DNA from: UBA822 sp965249775 | GTDB taxonomy: Bacteria > Gemmatimonadota > Gemmatimonadetes > Longimicrobiales > Gaopeijiaceae | Length of the DNA stretch: 64,000 nucleotides | NCBI GenBank assembly: GCA_965249775.1 | Contig: OZ252253.1 | Span: forward strand, 1,550,001-1,614,000 | Direction: 5' to 3' | Shown: positions 6,666 to 15,959 of the stretch, one piece after another | Position numbering within the stretch: position 1 is the first letter of the stretch | How the letters are laid out: each line of letters starts with the position of its first letter | Translations under genes and position numbers: made by a program | Notes under the pieces: model-generated | Told to the model about the DNA's origin: nothing | Database searches by the model: none | The model's input: only the letters and a program-made list of their open reading frames with translations

Positions 6666-9331
6666 GCATCTTGAAGGGAGTCTGGGTCCGACTCCGGGCG
6701 CTCCTGTTCCGGGAAGCAGTCGAAGAGGAGTTGGACGACGAAATCCGCTTCCACCTGGATAAGGCCACCGAAAAGCTGATACATGGCGGCCTTTCCCCGG
6801 ATGAGGCACGCCGAAGGGCGCTCCTCGACTTCGGCGGCGTGGAGCGCTTCAAAGAGAAGACTCGCCAGGCTCGCAGCCTGCCCCTCACGGAGGATCTGAC
6901 GCGAAATCTGCGCGTGGCGCTTCGTCGCCTCGCGTCCCATCCACTCCACACGCTGGCCATCGTTGGAACGCTAGCCCTCGGTATCGGCGCGAATACAGCG
7001 ATTTTCAGCGTTGTGGACGCGGTCCTTCTTCGCCCGTCCCCCTTCCCCGAGCCCGACCAGCTGGTCATGGTCTGGGAGACCGACCGGGCCAGCGGCACGA
7101 TGCACGAACCTGCCTCGTGGCCCGACGTGGTGGATTTCCGCGAGCGCACCCGTGCGCTCTCGGACTTGGGGACCATGCTTGCTTTGACCATCACCGTCAC
7201 GGAGGGAGACACCCCCGAGCGTGTGACCGGGCTCGCGGTGACGCCCGAGCTTCTGAAAGTCTTAGGTGTTGAACCCCTGGCGGGTCGCCTCTTCGCTCCG
7301 GACGAGGGCTCGACAGGCGCGCCGTACAGGACCGTGCTCCTCGGAGAGGCTTACTGGCGCGCGCGCTTCGAGGCCGACCCCGACATCGCCGGACGTACGA
7401 TCGCCCTGAGCGAGGGTCCGGCCACCATCGTGGGCGTCCTTCCAGCCGAGGCGGACCTGGGCGTCCATCAGGTCCATGCCAGGGCCGACTATTCCGCCGA
7501 GTTCCGGGGAGGAGGCGTGGCCGTCTGGGTCGCGATGCGGCCCACCGCTGCCGCGTTCCACCGTACCACCCACCCCTTTCTCACCCTCGGACGTTTGGCC
7601 CCGGGCACAGATCTCGAGACGGCCCAGGCGGAGCTCACGGCGATCGCAGCCGAGTTGGAGGCGAGTTACCCTGAAAACGACGCTAGGGGCGTAAACATCG
7701 AGGCGTACTCGGACGTGGTGTTCGGCCCGGTCCGGTCCGCCCTGGTGGTGCTTCTTGGAGCGGTGGCTTTGGTTCTTCTGGTCGCGTGTGCCAATGTGGC
7801 CAACCTTCTGCTCGCCGAAACCTCGGCCCGGATGCGCGAGGTGGCCGTGCGCCAGGCCTTCGGTGCCACCGACGGCGTGATCCGGAGGCAGTTCCTCGTG
7901 GAGAGCCTTCTGCTCACGGGTCTGGGGACGGTGGCGGGAGTCGCCCTGGCATATGGGGGCCTGGGGTTCCTCGTGGCGTTCGCGCCCGCGGACCTTCCTC
8001 GACTCGCAAGCGCCGGTTTGGATCTCCGAGTGCTCGTCTTCACGACGGGGCTCGCGGGAGCCGTCGCTCTCCTCTTCGGACTTCTCCCATTCATCCAAGC
8101 CCGCAGTTTAAAGCTGCATGAATTTCTCAAGGTTCAGGCCAGTCCCCGCGGGACGGCGGGCCGAACGGAACGGCGGTACCGATCGGGGTTGGTGGTAGCC
8201 GAGATCGCCCTGGCCGTGACCCTGGTGGTGGGCGCCGGAATCCTGGTGCGCAGCTTCTGGGAGCTCCAATCCGTGGACCTGGGCTTCTCGACCGTGGGCA
8301 TCGTGAAGGCGCAGTACGACCTTCCGACCAGCCGGTACCCCGAGATTTCTGAGATGAGCGACTTTGACCGGCGTTATCTCCAAGAGGTCCGCCAGATCCC
8401 TGGCGTCGAGGCCGCAACACTGGCGGCTCAACATCCCCTGGACCCCGGATTCACGAATTCGTTCGTCATCACTGGCCGTGAGGCGGAGTCCCGGAACTTT
8501 CCGGAGATCCGGACCCGCTTCATCTCCTCGGGATACCTCGACGTCGTGCGAGTCCCCCTCCTGGAGGGGCGAAGCATCGAAGACGGAGACGCCCTGGGGG
8601 AGCCGAACGTGGGCGTGCTCAACCAATCCGCGGCATCCCGGTATTTTGGGGAGGCCAGCGCTCTCGGCCAGGAGTTCCGCTTCTGGGGCCGCCGCTGGCG
8701 GGTCGTCGGCGTGATGGGTGACGAACGCTTTCGCGGCCCGGACCAGGCGAACGAGCCGGCCATCTACTTGCCGCTGGCCCAGATCTCCTGGAACCAGGTG
8801 ACCGTGCTCCTCCGCTCGGACCGAGAGTCGTCGGCGTTGGCTGGGGAGGCTCGGCGGGTCCTCCAAGGGCTGGATCCCGAGTTGATCCTGTTCGGCGCCG
8901 AGCCCCTCACGGCCATCGTAGAGGAGAGTGTTTCCCGACCTCGCTTCACCGCCACGCTCCTGGGCGTGTTCGCCGGCGTTGCCATCCTCCTGGCAATGAT
9001 CGGCGTGTATGGGGTGCTCAGCTATGCGGTGGCCCAGAGAGGTCCTGAGGTAGGAATCCGCCTCGCGCTAGGCGCGAGCCGCGGGGACGTCTTCAGGGAG
9101 GTCGTGGCAGAGGGGCTGCTGGTGACCGCGGTTGGTGCCGTTCTAGGCGTCGTAGCCGCCCTCGCCACCTCACGCATTCTCAGTGGGCTGGTCTTCGGGG
9201 TCAGCGCCACCGACGCTCCGACTTATGTCGTGGTCATCGGTGCCGTCCTGTCCACCGCCGTTTTGGCCAGCCTGCTGCCCGCCCTTCGGGCTTCCCGAAC
9301 GGACCCGGTGGCTCTTCTCAGGGCTGAGTAG
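6662..9331 (+). CDS. ADOP-type (duplicated orphan) ABC transporter permease
   Basis: 889 residues. A short soluble N-terminal helical region (FREAVEEELDDEIRFHLD) precedes a MacB-like permease module (TM near residues 100-120, periplasmic core, FtsX TMs near 360-480) and a second MacB/FtsX module ending with DPVALLRAE. Motifs LALGIGANTAIFSVVDAVLLRP and IGVYGVLSYAVAQR are typical of the permease duplicates. There is no ATPase gene nearby, as usual for this orphan family. Substrate is unknown; such permeases are related to macrolide and lipoprotein exporters. Co-regulated with the PadR gene. Confidence 0.9.
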   Translation: MSILKGVWVRLRALLFREAVEEELDDEIRFHLDKATEKLIHGGLSPDEARRRALLDFGGVERFKEKTRQARSLPLTEDLTRNLRVALRRLASHPLHTLAIVGTLALGIGANTAIFSVVDAVLLRPSPFPEPDQLVMVWETDRASGTMHEPASWPDVVDFRERTRALSDLGTMLALTITVTEGDTPERVTGLAVTPELLKVLGVEPLAGRLFAPDEGSTGAPYRTVLLGEAYWRARFEADPDIAGRTIALSEGPATIVGVLPAEADLGVHQVHARADYSAEFRGGGVAVWVAMRPTAAAFHRTTHPFLTLGRLAPGTDLETAQAELTAIAAELEASYPENDARGVNIEAYSDVVFGPVRSALVVLLGAVALVLLVACANVANLLLAETSARMREVAVRQAFGATDGVIRRQFLVESLLLTGLGTVAGVALAYGGLGFLVAFAPADLPRLASAGLDLRVLVFTTGLAGAVALLFGLLPFIQARSLKLHEFLKVQASPRGTAGRTERRYRSGLVVAEIALAVTLVVGAGILVRSFWELQSVDLGFSTVGIVKAQYDLPTSRYPEISEMSDFDRRYLQEVRQIPGVEAATLAAQHPLDPGFTNSFVITGREAESRNFPEIRTRFISSGYLDVVRVPLLEGRSIEDGDALGEPNVGVLNQSAASRYFGEASALGQEFRFWGRRWRVVGVMGDERFRGPDQANEPAIYLPLAQISWNQVTVLLRSDRESSALAGEARRVLQGLDPELILFGAEPLTAIVEESVSRPRFTATLLGVFAGVAILLAMIGVYGVLSYAVAQRGPEVGIRLALGASRGDVFREVVAEGLLVTAVGAVLGVVAALATSRILSGLVFGVSATDAPTYVVVIGAVLSTAVLASLLPALRASRTDPVALLRAE

Positions 9332-9435
9332 CTTCTCGATCACATTCTCCGGCTCTCTCATGTTGCCCGACCATTCGTAATGCTGCAGGCTCGCCATTAC
9401 GTTCGCCGAGTCAATCTCACCGAGGGAGGGCTGAA

Positions 9436-9660
9436 ATGTCCGATCAGGGGACCATACCCGAGGCGCCGCCTGCCTACGACTACGCACCGTACGTAACTCT
9501 GGACTGTCCGCAGTGCGGGCGCAGGGGTTCCTACGCCGTCTCGAGAACGCACAAGAGCGCCGTGGAATATGCGGGCGTCTGCGATGGATTGTTCGAGGCG
9601 GGCCGGTGGTGTGGCACCGTACTCAACGTACAGGTCACGACCCACGTTTTCCCGGCCTGA
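9436..9660 (+). CDS. Small putative zinc-ribbon-like protein
   Basis: 74 residues with the pair CPQCGRRG near residue 25 and two later cysteines (VCDGL and RWCGTV), compatible with a small metal-binding knuckle, although the second pair is not a CxxC. Preceded by GAGGGAGGGC as a ribosome site. It lies 40 bp upstream of the molybdoprotein gene and may share its transcript. I do not recognise the family. Confidence 0.5.
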   Translation: MSDQGTIPEAPPAYDYAPYVTLDCPQCGRRGSYAVSRTHKSAVEYAGVCDGLFEAGRWCGTVLNVQVTTHVFPA

Positions 9661-9699
9661 TCATGTCGTGCCAAGGGGGAAATCACCCGAGCGTACGCC

Positions 9700-10326
9700 A
9701 TGCCGAAGATTGATCCCACCGAGCGAGTTGCCCGGCTCCGAAGAGCACAACCCAAGAGGAAGCGCGAGCTAGACGACCGACTCCCGGAGGGGCAGTTCGT
9801 CACCGAGAAGTTCCCCGTACTTACCTACGGCCCGACGCCAAAGATCGAACTCGATACGTGGCGGCTTCGGATCACGGGGCTCGTGGAGGAAGAATTCGAG
9901 CTCGACTGGAAGGAATTCACCTCGCTACCCACCACTCGAATCGAGGCGGACATCCATTGCGTTACGCGTTGGAGCATGCTGGACACGGTGTGGGAAGGAG
10001 TGGCGGCACTCGATCTCGCCCTCCGGGCAAAGCCTCGGCCTACAGCGCGATTCGTCATGCAGCACAGCTACGGAGGGTACACGACGAATCTGCCGCTGGA
10101 CGAGTTCGTGGATGAAGACGTGCTGCTCGCCTATCAGTTCGGCGGTGAGCCACTCGCGGAAGAACACGGCGGTCCAGTGCGGGTCGTGGTTCCTAAGCTG
10201 TACTTCTGGAAGAGCGCGAAGTGGGTGAACGAGCTCGAGTTCATAGCCGAGGATTCACCAGGGTTTTGGGAAGGCTACGGATACCACAACCACGGTGATC
10301 CCTGGAAGGAGGAGCGCTTCAGTTAG
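9700..10326 (+). CDS. Sulfite oxidase-like molybdopterin-dependent oxidoreductase
   Basis: 208 residues of the oxidoreductase molybdopterin-binding fold without a heme or export domain, similar to YuiH-type cytoplasmic members. Visible motifs are EKFPVLTYGPTP at the start, the Mo-coordinating cysteine context ADIHCVTRWS near residue 86, SYGGYTTNLPLDE, and the C-terminal WKSAKWVNELEF and YGYHNHGDPWKEERF. There is no signal peptide. Substrate is unknown. The 3' end overlaps the convergent DUF2164-like gene by 4 bp. Confidence 0.88.
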   Translation: MPKIDPTERVARLRRAQPKRKRELDDRLPEGQFVTEKFPVLTYGPTPKIELDTWRLRITGLVEEEFELDWKEFTSLPTTRIEADIHCVTRWSMLDTVWEGVAALDLALRAKPRPTARFVMQHSYGGYTTNLPLDEFVDEDVLLAYQFGGEPLAEEHGGPVRVVVPKLYFWKSAKWVNELEFIAEDSPGFWEGYGYHNHGDPWKEERFS

Positions 10327-10598
10327 ACCCCTTCCGGCTCGTAGACCTCTCCGTCCAGGTCTTCCAAGCGCCGCTGCATGAACACGCGCGCATCCTGAAC
10401 CGCCTGGTTGTAGATCGGAGGACCAAGGGCGCCAAGAGCAAAGTCGAGTACCTGTTCGGCACGAAAGCGGCTGAGCTCCTCGTCGAATTGTTCGAGGAAG
10501 AACGCCTGCAACTGACCGATGAGCTCGTCTTTGCGGGCCTCATCCATCTTGATCGTCACGTGTATCTCCTCAGTCGCCTGTATCTCCTCAGTCGCCAT
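10323..10598 (-). CDS. DUF2164-like small protein
   Basis: About 91 residues from ATG 10598. ARKDELIGQLQAFFLEQFDEELSRFRAEQVLDFALGALGPPIYNQAVQDA matches the DUF2164 pattern (helical, with a conserved PxxYNxAVxDA). The N-terminus carries a direct repeat of ATEEIQ/ATEEIH encoded by a tandem 17-bp duplication. The start overlaps the end of the cupin gene, indicating translational coupling. Function is unknown. Confidence 0.7.
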   Translation of the reverse strand: MATEEIQATEEIHVTIKMDEARKDELIGQLQAFFLEQFDEELSRFRAEQVLDFALGALGPPIYNQAVQDARVFMQRRLEDLDGEVYEPEGV

Positions 10599-11022
10599 TC
10601 TCCGGGAATTCGACTCCGTATTCTCCGGCGAACTCGACATACCTTTCGGGCTCAGCGCCCATCTTGGAGAACATCCCCTCGATCCCTGCCGGCGCGAAGA
10701 GAATCAACATTCGTGCATCCTTTTCACTCGTGTTTCGGAAGTTGTGCACGCACCCGACCGGGACGTTCAGGAAGGTACCGGGTCCGGCCTCGACTTCCTG
10801 ACCGTCCGCCCAGAACGTCACAGTCCCCTCCACAACGTAGAAGCCCTCGTCCTCACGGGTCTGGATGTGCGGCGGAGGACCTCCACCGGGTGGCACGAGC
10901 GCCTCCATCATGAAGTATCCTCCGTTGGTTTCGGCTCCGGTCGCCAGGTATCGATACTCGTCTCCGGCCCCCCGAATCACCGTCGCTGCGTCGTCGGGAC
11001 GCACGATTTTGGCCGGGCTCAA
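10588..11022 (-). CDS. Cupin domain protein
   Basis: 144 residues forming one cupin barrel. Motif 1 is PPHIQTREDEGFYVVEGTVTFW and motif 2 is PGTFLNVPVGCVHNFRNTS, with His/Glu/His metal ligands in the usual places. The C-terminal extension EGMFSKMG is seen in quercetinase-like and sugar-isomerase-like small cupins. Enzymatic role is not identifiable. Transcribed away from the formate dehydrogenase operon, with a roughly 220-bp divergent region between them. Confidence 0.82.
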   Translation of the reverse strand: MSPAKIVRPDDAATVIRGAGDEYRYLATGAETNGGYFMMEALVPPGGGPPPHIQTREDEGFYVVEGTVTFWADGQEVEAGPGTFLNVPVGCVHNFRNTSEKDARMLILFAPAGIEGMFSKMGAEPERYVEFAGEYGVEFPENGD

Positions 11023-11196
11023 GCTTCTACCGGCGCAGTCGGATACGAAACCATTTTTCTTGAGGATGCCGACCAGCTTCGTCCAAACCTATCGCTCCAC
11101 TGTGACCGGGGCGACGGCTCCAGTGGCATCGCGTTTGCCCCCCCACCCCTACCCTTCCTATTATCAGTCTGCCTCCTCAGCCACCCCGAACCCGCC

Positions 11197-11263
11197 ATGT
11201 CGCCGGACATCTCTCGACTATGACGCCGAACATCTCTCGACTATGACGCCGAACATCTCTCGA
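11197..11263 (+). repeat. 23-bp tandem repeat creating two mini-ORFs coupled to the fdnG start
   Basis: The unit starting ACATCTCTCGACTATG occurs at 11207-11229 and 11230-11252, with a partial third copy to 11263. ATG 11197 encodes MSPDISRL and stops at TGA 11221-11223; that TGA overlaps ATG 11220, which encodes MTPNISRL and stops at TGA 11244-11246, overlapping the real fdnG ATG at 11243. Because 23 is not a multiple of 3, each duplicated start is in a new frame. Confidence 0.7.
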
Positions 11264-14239
11264 AGAGACCTGCTAAAGGGCACTGCCCTTGCGAGTGGGG
11301 CCACTCTCGTCAACGCGCTGGGCTTCAACTTGAAGCCCGCCTACGCGGCCGCTCGCGAGCTCAAGATCTCCAACGCACGGGAATTCAAGACCGTGTGTCC
11401 GTACTGTGCCGTGGGATGTGGGGCGATAGCATACGTGCACGGGAGCGGTGGTCTGAACACGGTGAACTCCATCATCCACATGGAGGGCGATCCGGACAGC
11501 CCCATCAACGGCGGGACGTTGTGCCCGAAAGGGGCGGCCCAGATGCAGCTCGCCATGAGCCCGCGCCTCGAGAAGGGTCCCAAATACCGTGAGGCGGGCG
11601 CTTCGGAGTGGACCGACGTCACCTGGGACTTCGCGATGGACTGGTTCGCGAGGAAGTTCAAGGACTCGCGAGACGCCTCGTTCGTGGAGCAGGACGAGGA
11701 CGGCCGCACGGTGAACCGGTGCGAGGGCATCGGGTGGGTGGGCAGCGCCACGGTGGCCAACGAGGACGCTTACTTCATCACGAAGACGATGCGCGCCATG
11801 GGGCTGGTCTACATCGACCACCAGGCCCGCATATGACACAGCCCCACAGTGGCCAGTTTGGCCGCAACGTTCGGGCGGGGCGCCATGACCAACCACTGGA
11901 AGGACATCAAGAACACCGACGTGGTGCTGGTCATGGGCGCCAACCCTGCGGAGAATCACCCGTGTGGGTTCAAGTGGGCGCTCGAGGCCAGGGATGAGCG
12001 CGGCGCCCGGATCATAACGGTCGACCCGCGTTACACCCGCACGTCCGCCGTCGCCGACCATCACCTGCAGATTCGCCCTGGCTCCGACATCGCGGTCCTG
12101 GGCGGCATGATTCACAAGATCCTCGACGAGGGACTCTTCCACGAGGAGTACGTGCGGCTTCACACCAACGCCTCGTTCATCGTAGAGGAGGGCTTCGGAT
12201 TCGAGAACGGTCTCTTCGCGGGATTCGACCAGGCCCAGGGCGCGTACGACCGGACGGCCTGGGAGTACGAGCTCGGCTCGGACGGGTTCGTCCGCCGGGA
12301 CATGACCCTCCAGGACCCGCGCTGCGTCTTCCAGCTGATGAAGAGCCACTACAGCCGGTACACGCCGGACATCGTCGCCCAGATCGCGGGCTGCTCTGCC
12401 GAGCAGTTCATCGCGATGGCGGACATTGTCTGTTCCACGGGAACCGCCGACCGGGTGGGCACCATCATGTACGCCGTGGGCTGGACGATGCACACCGTCG
12501 GGAGCCAGATCATCCGTACGGCAGCGATTCTCCAGCTCATCCTCGGCAACATCGGCCGGCCGGGTGGGGGCATCAACGCACTCAGGGGTCACGCCAATGT
12601 TCAGGGCGCGACCGATCACGCCATCGTCGCGGGCATTCTTCCCGGCTACCTGAGTGTGCCGAGCCCGGATCAGACGTCGCTGGACGGCCATCTCACGGAG
12701 TCCACGCCGAGGCCGCTGGTGCCCGACACCGTCAACTACTGGGGCAACTATCCCAAGTTCATGATCTCCCAGCTCAAGGCGTGGTTCGGTGATACGGTCG
12801 GGCCGGAGAACGAGTTCGGATATCACTACCTGGGCAAGCCAGGGGGCGACGCCACGTGGCTCTCCATGTGGGACCAGGCCCATCAGGGGAGGCTCGAAGG
12901 GCTCGTGGCCTTGGGCTTCAACCCGCTCCTGGCCGGACCCGATGTGCCCCGCCTCCTGCGGGCCATGGCGAACCTGCAGTGGAAGGTGGTCATCGATCCG
13001 TTCATGCTGGACTCCGCAGAGTTCTGGAGGGCGCCGGACGTAGATCCCGCCGAAATCGACACGGAGGTGCTCTACCTTCCGGCCTCGCACTGGGTCGAGC
13101 GCGCGGGCTCGTTCACGAACTCGGGCCGCTGGGCCCAGTGGAAGGAGCAGGCCATACCAGTGCCGGACGGGGTTCGATCCGACACCTGGATCCTCTCCGA
13201 GCTCTTCTGGCGTGTGAAAGAGCTGTACGAAGAAGAAGGCGGAGCGTACCACGAGCCGATCCTCAACCTCCAGTGGAACTACCTGAACCAGCGCGAGCCG
13301 CGCCTGGAGGAGCTGGCGCAGGAGATCAACGGGTCCGACCTCGAAACAGGCGAGCTGCTCTCATCCTTCGGCCAGCTCCGGGACGACGGCACGACCACGT
13401 CGGGGAACTGGCTCTACACGGGCAGCTTCACGGAAGAGGGCAACATGATGGCCCGGCGCGGGACCGACGATCCCTCCGGCATGGGGTTCCATCATGACTG
13501 GGCGTTCAGCTGGCCCGCGAACCGACGCGTGCTCTACAACCGGGCTTCGGCCGACGGGGACGGCACGCCCTGGGACGGCAGCCGTGCGGGAATCCGATGG
13601 ACGGGGGAGCGGTGGATCGGTGACGTCCCGGACTACGGCCCGACCACGCCGCCCGATGAGGCGGGCGCGTTCATCATGACCGAGGAGGGTGTGGCCCGGC
13701 TGTTCACGACCTATCTGGTGGACGGACCGTTCTCCGAGCACTACGAGCCGGTGGAGAGTCCCTCGCCCAACATCCTGCACGATGACGTACCGACCAATCC
13801 GCTGATCCATTGGTACGACGGTGTCCAGGAGACGCTCGCCAACGGCACGGACGACTACCCTTACGCGTGCACGGTCTACCGCGTGGTGGAACGCGAGCAT
13901 TTCGTCACATCCCACGTCCCGTACCTCGTCGAGCTCATGCCGGACTTCTTCGTCGAAGTCCCCTATGGTCTCGCCGAGGAGAAAGGGATCGAGAACGGCG
14001 AACGGGTCCGCGTGTGGTCCAAGCGCGGTGAGGTTGAGGGTGTGGCAGTGGTCACGAAACGGATCAAGCCGCTCACCGTAAACGGGCAGACGTGCTGGAC
14101 CGTCGGCATCCCCGTTCACTGGGGATTCAAGGGGATCACCACCGGTGCGATGGCCAACAACCTCACGCCCTTCGTCGGGGACGCCAACACGAGCTGCCCC
14201 GAATTCAAGGCCTTCCTCGTGAATCTGGAGAAAGCCTGA
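11243..14239 (+). CDS. fdnG: Formate dehydrogenase catalytic (alpha) subunit, selenocysteine-containing
   Basis: 998 residues if UGA 11834-11836 is read as selenocysteine (residue 198). The N-terminus has a Tat signal (SRRDLLKG) and a [4Fe-4S] motif CPYCAVGCG. The context is HQARI-U-HSPTVASLAATFGRGAMTNHW, matching the Sec site of FdnG/FdoG. Downstream are the molybdopterin guanine dinucleotide-binding regions (VLVMGANPAENHP, LILGNIGRPGGGINALRGHANVQG) and a C-terminal Mo-bis-MGD binding domain. It oxidises formate to CO2 on the periplasmic face and passes electrons to the FeS subunit, whose gene overlaps by 3 bp. Without recoding the gene splits into two open frames (to 11836 and from about 11849). 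Confidence 0.93.
11834..11865 (+). promoter_or_regulatory. UGA selenocysteine codon with bacterial SECIS hairpin
   Basis: The UGA at 11834-11836 is followed 12 nt later by a 6-bp stem, GUGGCC at 11849-11854 pairing with GGCCGC at 11860-11865 (one G-U pair). The 5-nt loop AGUUU contains the GU that SelB contacts. Distance, stem length and loop match fdhF/fdnG-type SECIS elements. No selA, selB, selC or selD is in the window. Confidence 0.85.
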
Positions 14240-15297
14240 TGGCCCCGGACGAAGGCATGCTGACCCAGGGCGCGCCGGCCCCTCAGGGCGGCCTCCGCGT
14301 CAGGCGGATCTCGGCCACGCCTGGCCACTCGCTCGAGCTCGGGCCCGACGGCGCGCCCGCTCCCCGAACGGGACCCGAGTACGCAAAGCTCATCGACATC
14401 TCGCGCTGTATCGGCTGCAAGGGGTGCGAGGTGGCATGCAAGGAGTGGAACGAATTAGGTGTGGAGCCCACGGAGAACTTCGGGAGCATGCAGAGCCACC
14501 GTGACCTCGGCCCGGACACATGGCTCCTCATGCGCTTCAACGAGATCGAGGTCGCGGATGACCTCCAGTGGCTGATCAAGAAGGACGCCTGCCTTCACTG
14601 CGAGGAGCCCGGTTGCTTGTACGCGTGCCCGGCTCCGGGGGCGATCGTCCAGTACGAGAACGGGATCGTCGACTTCAACCAGGAACAGTGCATCGGGTGC
14701 CAGCTGTGCGTGTCGGGTTGCCCCTTCGACATCCCCCGGTTCAATCCCGAGACGAAAAAGGTCTACAAGTGCAACATGTGCGTCGATCGGGTCGAGGCCG
14801 GGCTGGAGCCGGCGTGCGTGAAGACGTGCCCCACGAACGCCATCTCCTGGGGCACGAAAGAGGACATGGTCAGGCTGGCGGAGAAAAAGGTGGAGGGTCT
14901 ACAAGGGCGGGGCTTCGAGAACGCCACCCTCTACGACCCAGCCGGCGTAGGCGGCACGCACATGATGTACGTGGTGCCGCACGGGGACCAACTCGGCGAG
15001 TACGATCTACCGGCTGATCCCACGGCCGCACCGGGCGCCCTCGCGGCCCTGGGAAGCCTCAGGCAGGTCGGCGCCTCCGCGCTCGGCCTCGGACTCCTGG
15101 CCACGGCGCTGCACTACCTGGGGTTCGGGCCTCAGGAGCCTGAGCCGGAGGCGGTAGGAGCGGGGACGTCCCAGAAGGGAGTCGGCGCGGCGGCAGGGCC
15201 AGCCCCCAGCGGCACGGCGGGCGGCGACACGGCGGGCGGCGACACGGCGGGCGGCGGCACGGCGGGCGGCGACACCCCCGGGAGCACCGACGCATGA
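14239..15297 (+). CDS. fdnH: Formate dehydrogenase iron-sulfur (beta) subunit
   Basis: 352 residues. Four [4Fe-4S] cysteine groups are visible: CIGCKGCEVACKEWN, CLHCEEPGCLYACP, CIGCQLCVSGCP and CNMCVDRVEAGLEPACVKTCP. A single hydrophobic helix (ASALGLGLLATALHYLGFG, about residues 274-292) anchors it to the membrane, as in FdnH. The C-terminal tail after the helix is unusual: GGxTA repeats encoded by a 12-15 bp tandem repeat (about 15222-15285). The ATG overlaps the fdnG stop, and its own stop overlaps the next start by 4 bp. Confidence 0.92.
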   Translation: MAPDEGMLTQGAPAPQGGLRVRRISATPGHSLELGPDGAPAPRTGPEYAKLIDISRCIGCKGCEVACKEWNELGVEPTENFGSMQSHRDLGPDTWLLMRFNEIEVADDLQWLIKKDACLHCEEPGCLYACPAPGAIVQYENGIVDFNQEQCIGCQLCVSGCPFDIPRFNPETKKVYKCNMCVDRVEAGLEPACVKTCPTNAISWGTKEDMVRLAEKKVEGLQGRGFENATLYDPAGVGGTHMMYVVPHGDQLGEYDLPADPTAAPGALAALGSLRQVGASALGLGLLATALHYLGFGPQEPEPEAVGAGTSQKGVGAAAGPAPSGTAGGDTAGGDTAGGGTAGGDTPGSTDA

Positions 15298-15929
15298 ACG
15301 ACCGCGGCGATCTCCAACGATTCACGTACGCCGAGCGGGTCACCCACTGGGTGGCCGGCCTCTCCTTTGTGTTTCTCCTCTTCACCGGTCTGGCATTCTC
15401 TCACCCACGGCTCTTTTGGATCACCAATCTCGTCGGTGGCGGATCGACGGCTCGCGCCCTCCACCCGTGGATGGGCGTTCTCTTCACCGGCTCGATGGCC
15501 GTCATGTTCCTGATGTGGGCCAAGGAGATGGGGATTCAGGCTCGGGACCGGGCATGGCTCAAGGCGATCAAGCACTATGCGGTCCACGACAAGGACAACG
15601 TCCCTGAGGCGGGCAAATACAACGCCGGTCAGAAGCTGTTCTTCTGGTCCATGGCCCTTCTCGGCATCGCGTACATCGTGTCGGGGATTCCCATGTGGCT
15701 GCCTGCAGGCGTCTTGGGCGTGGGTCCGTTCTACGGCGGTGTTGTGAACAGCATGCGCTTGGTCCATTACCTCTCCACGGTGGCCGGCGGCGGGCTCTTG
15801 ATCGTGCACGTGTATCTCGGCACGATCGCATATCCGGGGACCCTCCGGGGAATGCTTCACGGCAAGGTGTCACGTGCCTGGGCCAAGCTCCACCACCCGC
15901 TTTGGCAGAAGGAACAATCCGGGCCTTGA
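15294..15929 (+). CDS. fdnI: Formate dehydrogenase cytochrome b (gamma) subunit
   Basis: 211 residues with four membrane helices (for example WVAGLSFVFLLFTGLAF and LFFWSMALLGIAYIVSGI). Histidines in ERVTHWVAG, LHPWMG, MRLVHYLSTV and IVHVYLG suit the two b-type hemes and quinone pocket of FdnI/FdoI. It completes the three-subunit formate:quinone oxidoreductase and delivers electrons to the quinone pool. Overlaps fdnH by ATGA. Confidence 0.9.
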   Translation: MNDRGDLQRFTYAERVTHWVAGLSFVFLLFTGLAFSHPRLFWITNLVGGGSTARALHPWMGVLFTGSMAVMFLMWAKEMGIQARDRAWLKAIKHYAVHDKDNVPEAGKYNAGQKLFFWSMALLGIAYIVSGIPMWLPAGVLGVGPFYGGVVNSMRLVHYLSTVAGGGLLIVHVYLGTIAYPGTLRGMLHGKVSRAWAKLHHPLWQKEQSGP

Positions 15930-15959
15930 GCCTCCTTCGAGTCAGTGGATAGCCTCTAG

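Noticed and set aside
10865..11836. A long open frame upstream of the fdnG ATG (from 10865)
   Set aside because: It runs antisense through the cupin gene with no homology; the Tat signal and ATG at 11243 define the true start.
11273..13252. A 659-codon minus-strand open frame opposite fdnG
   Set aside because: A GC-rich shadow frame with no domain; the plus frame has complete molybdoenzyme motifs.
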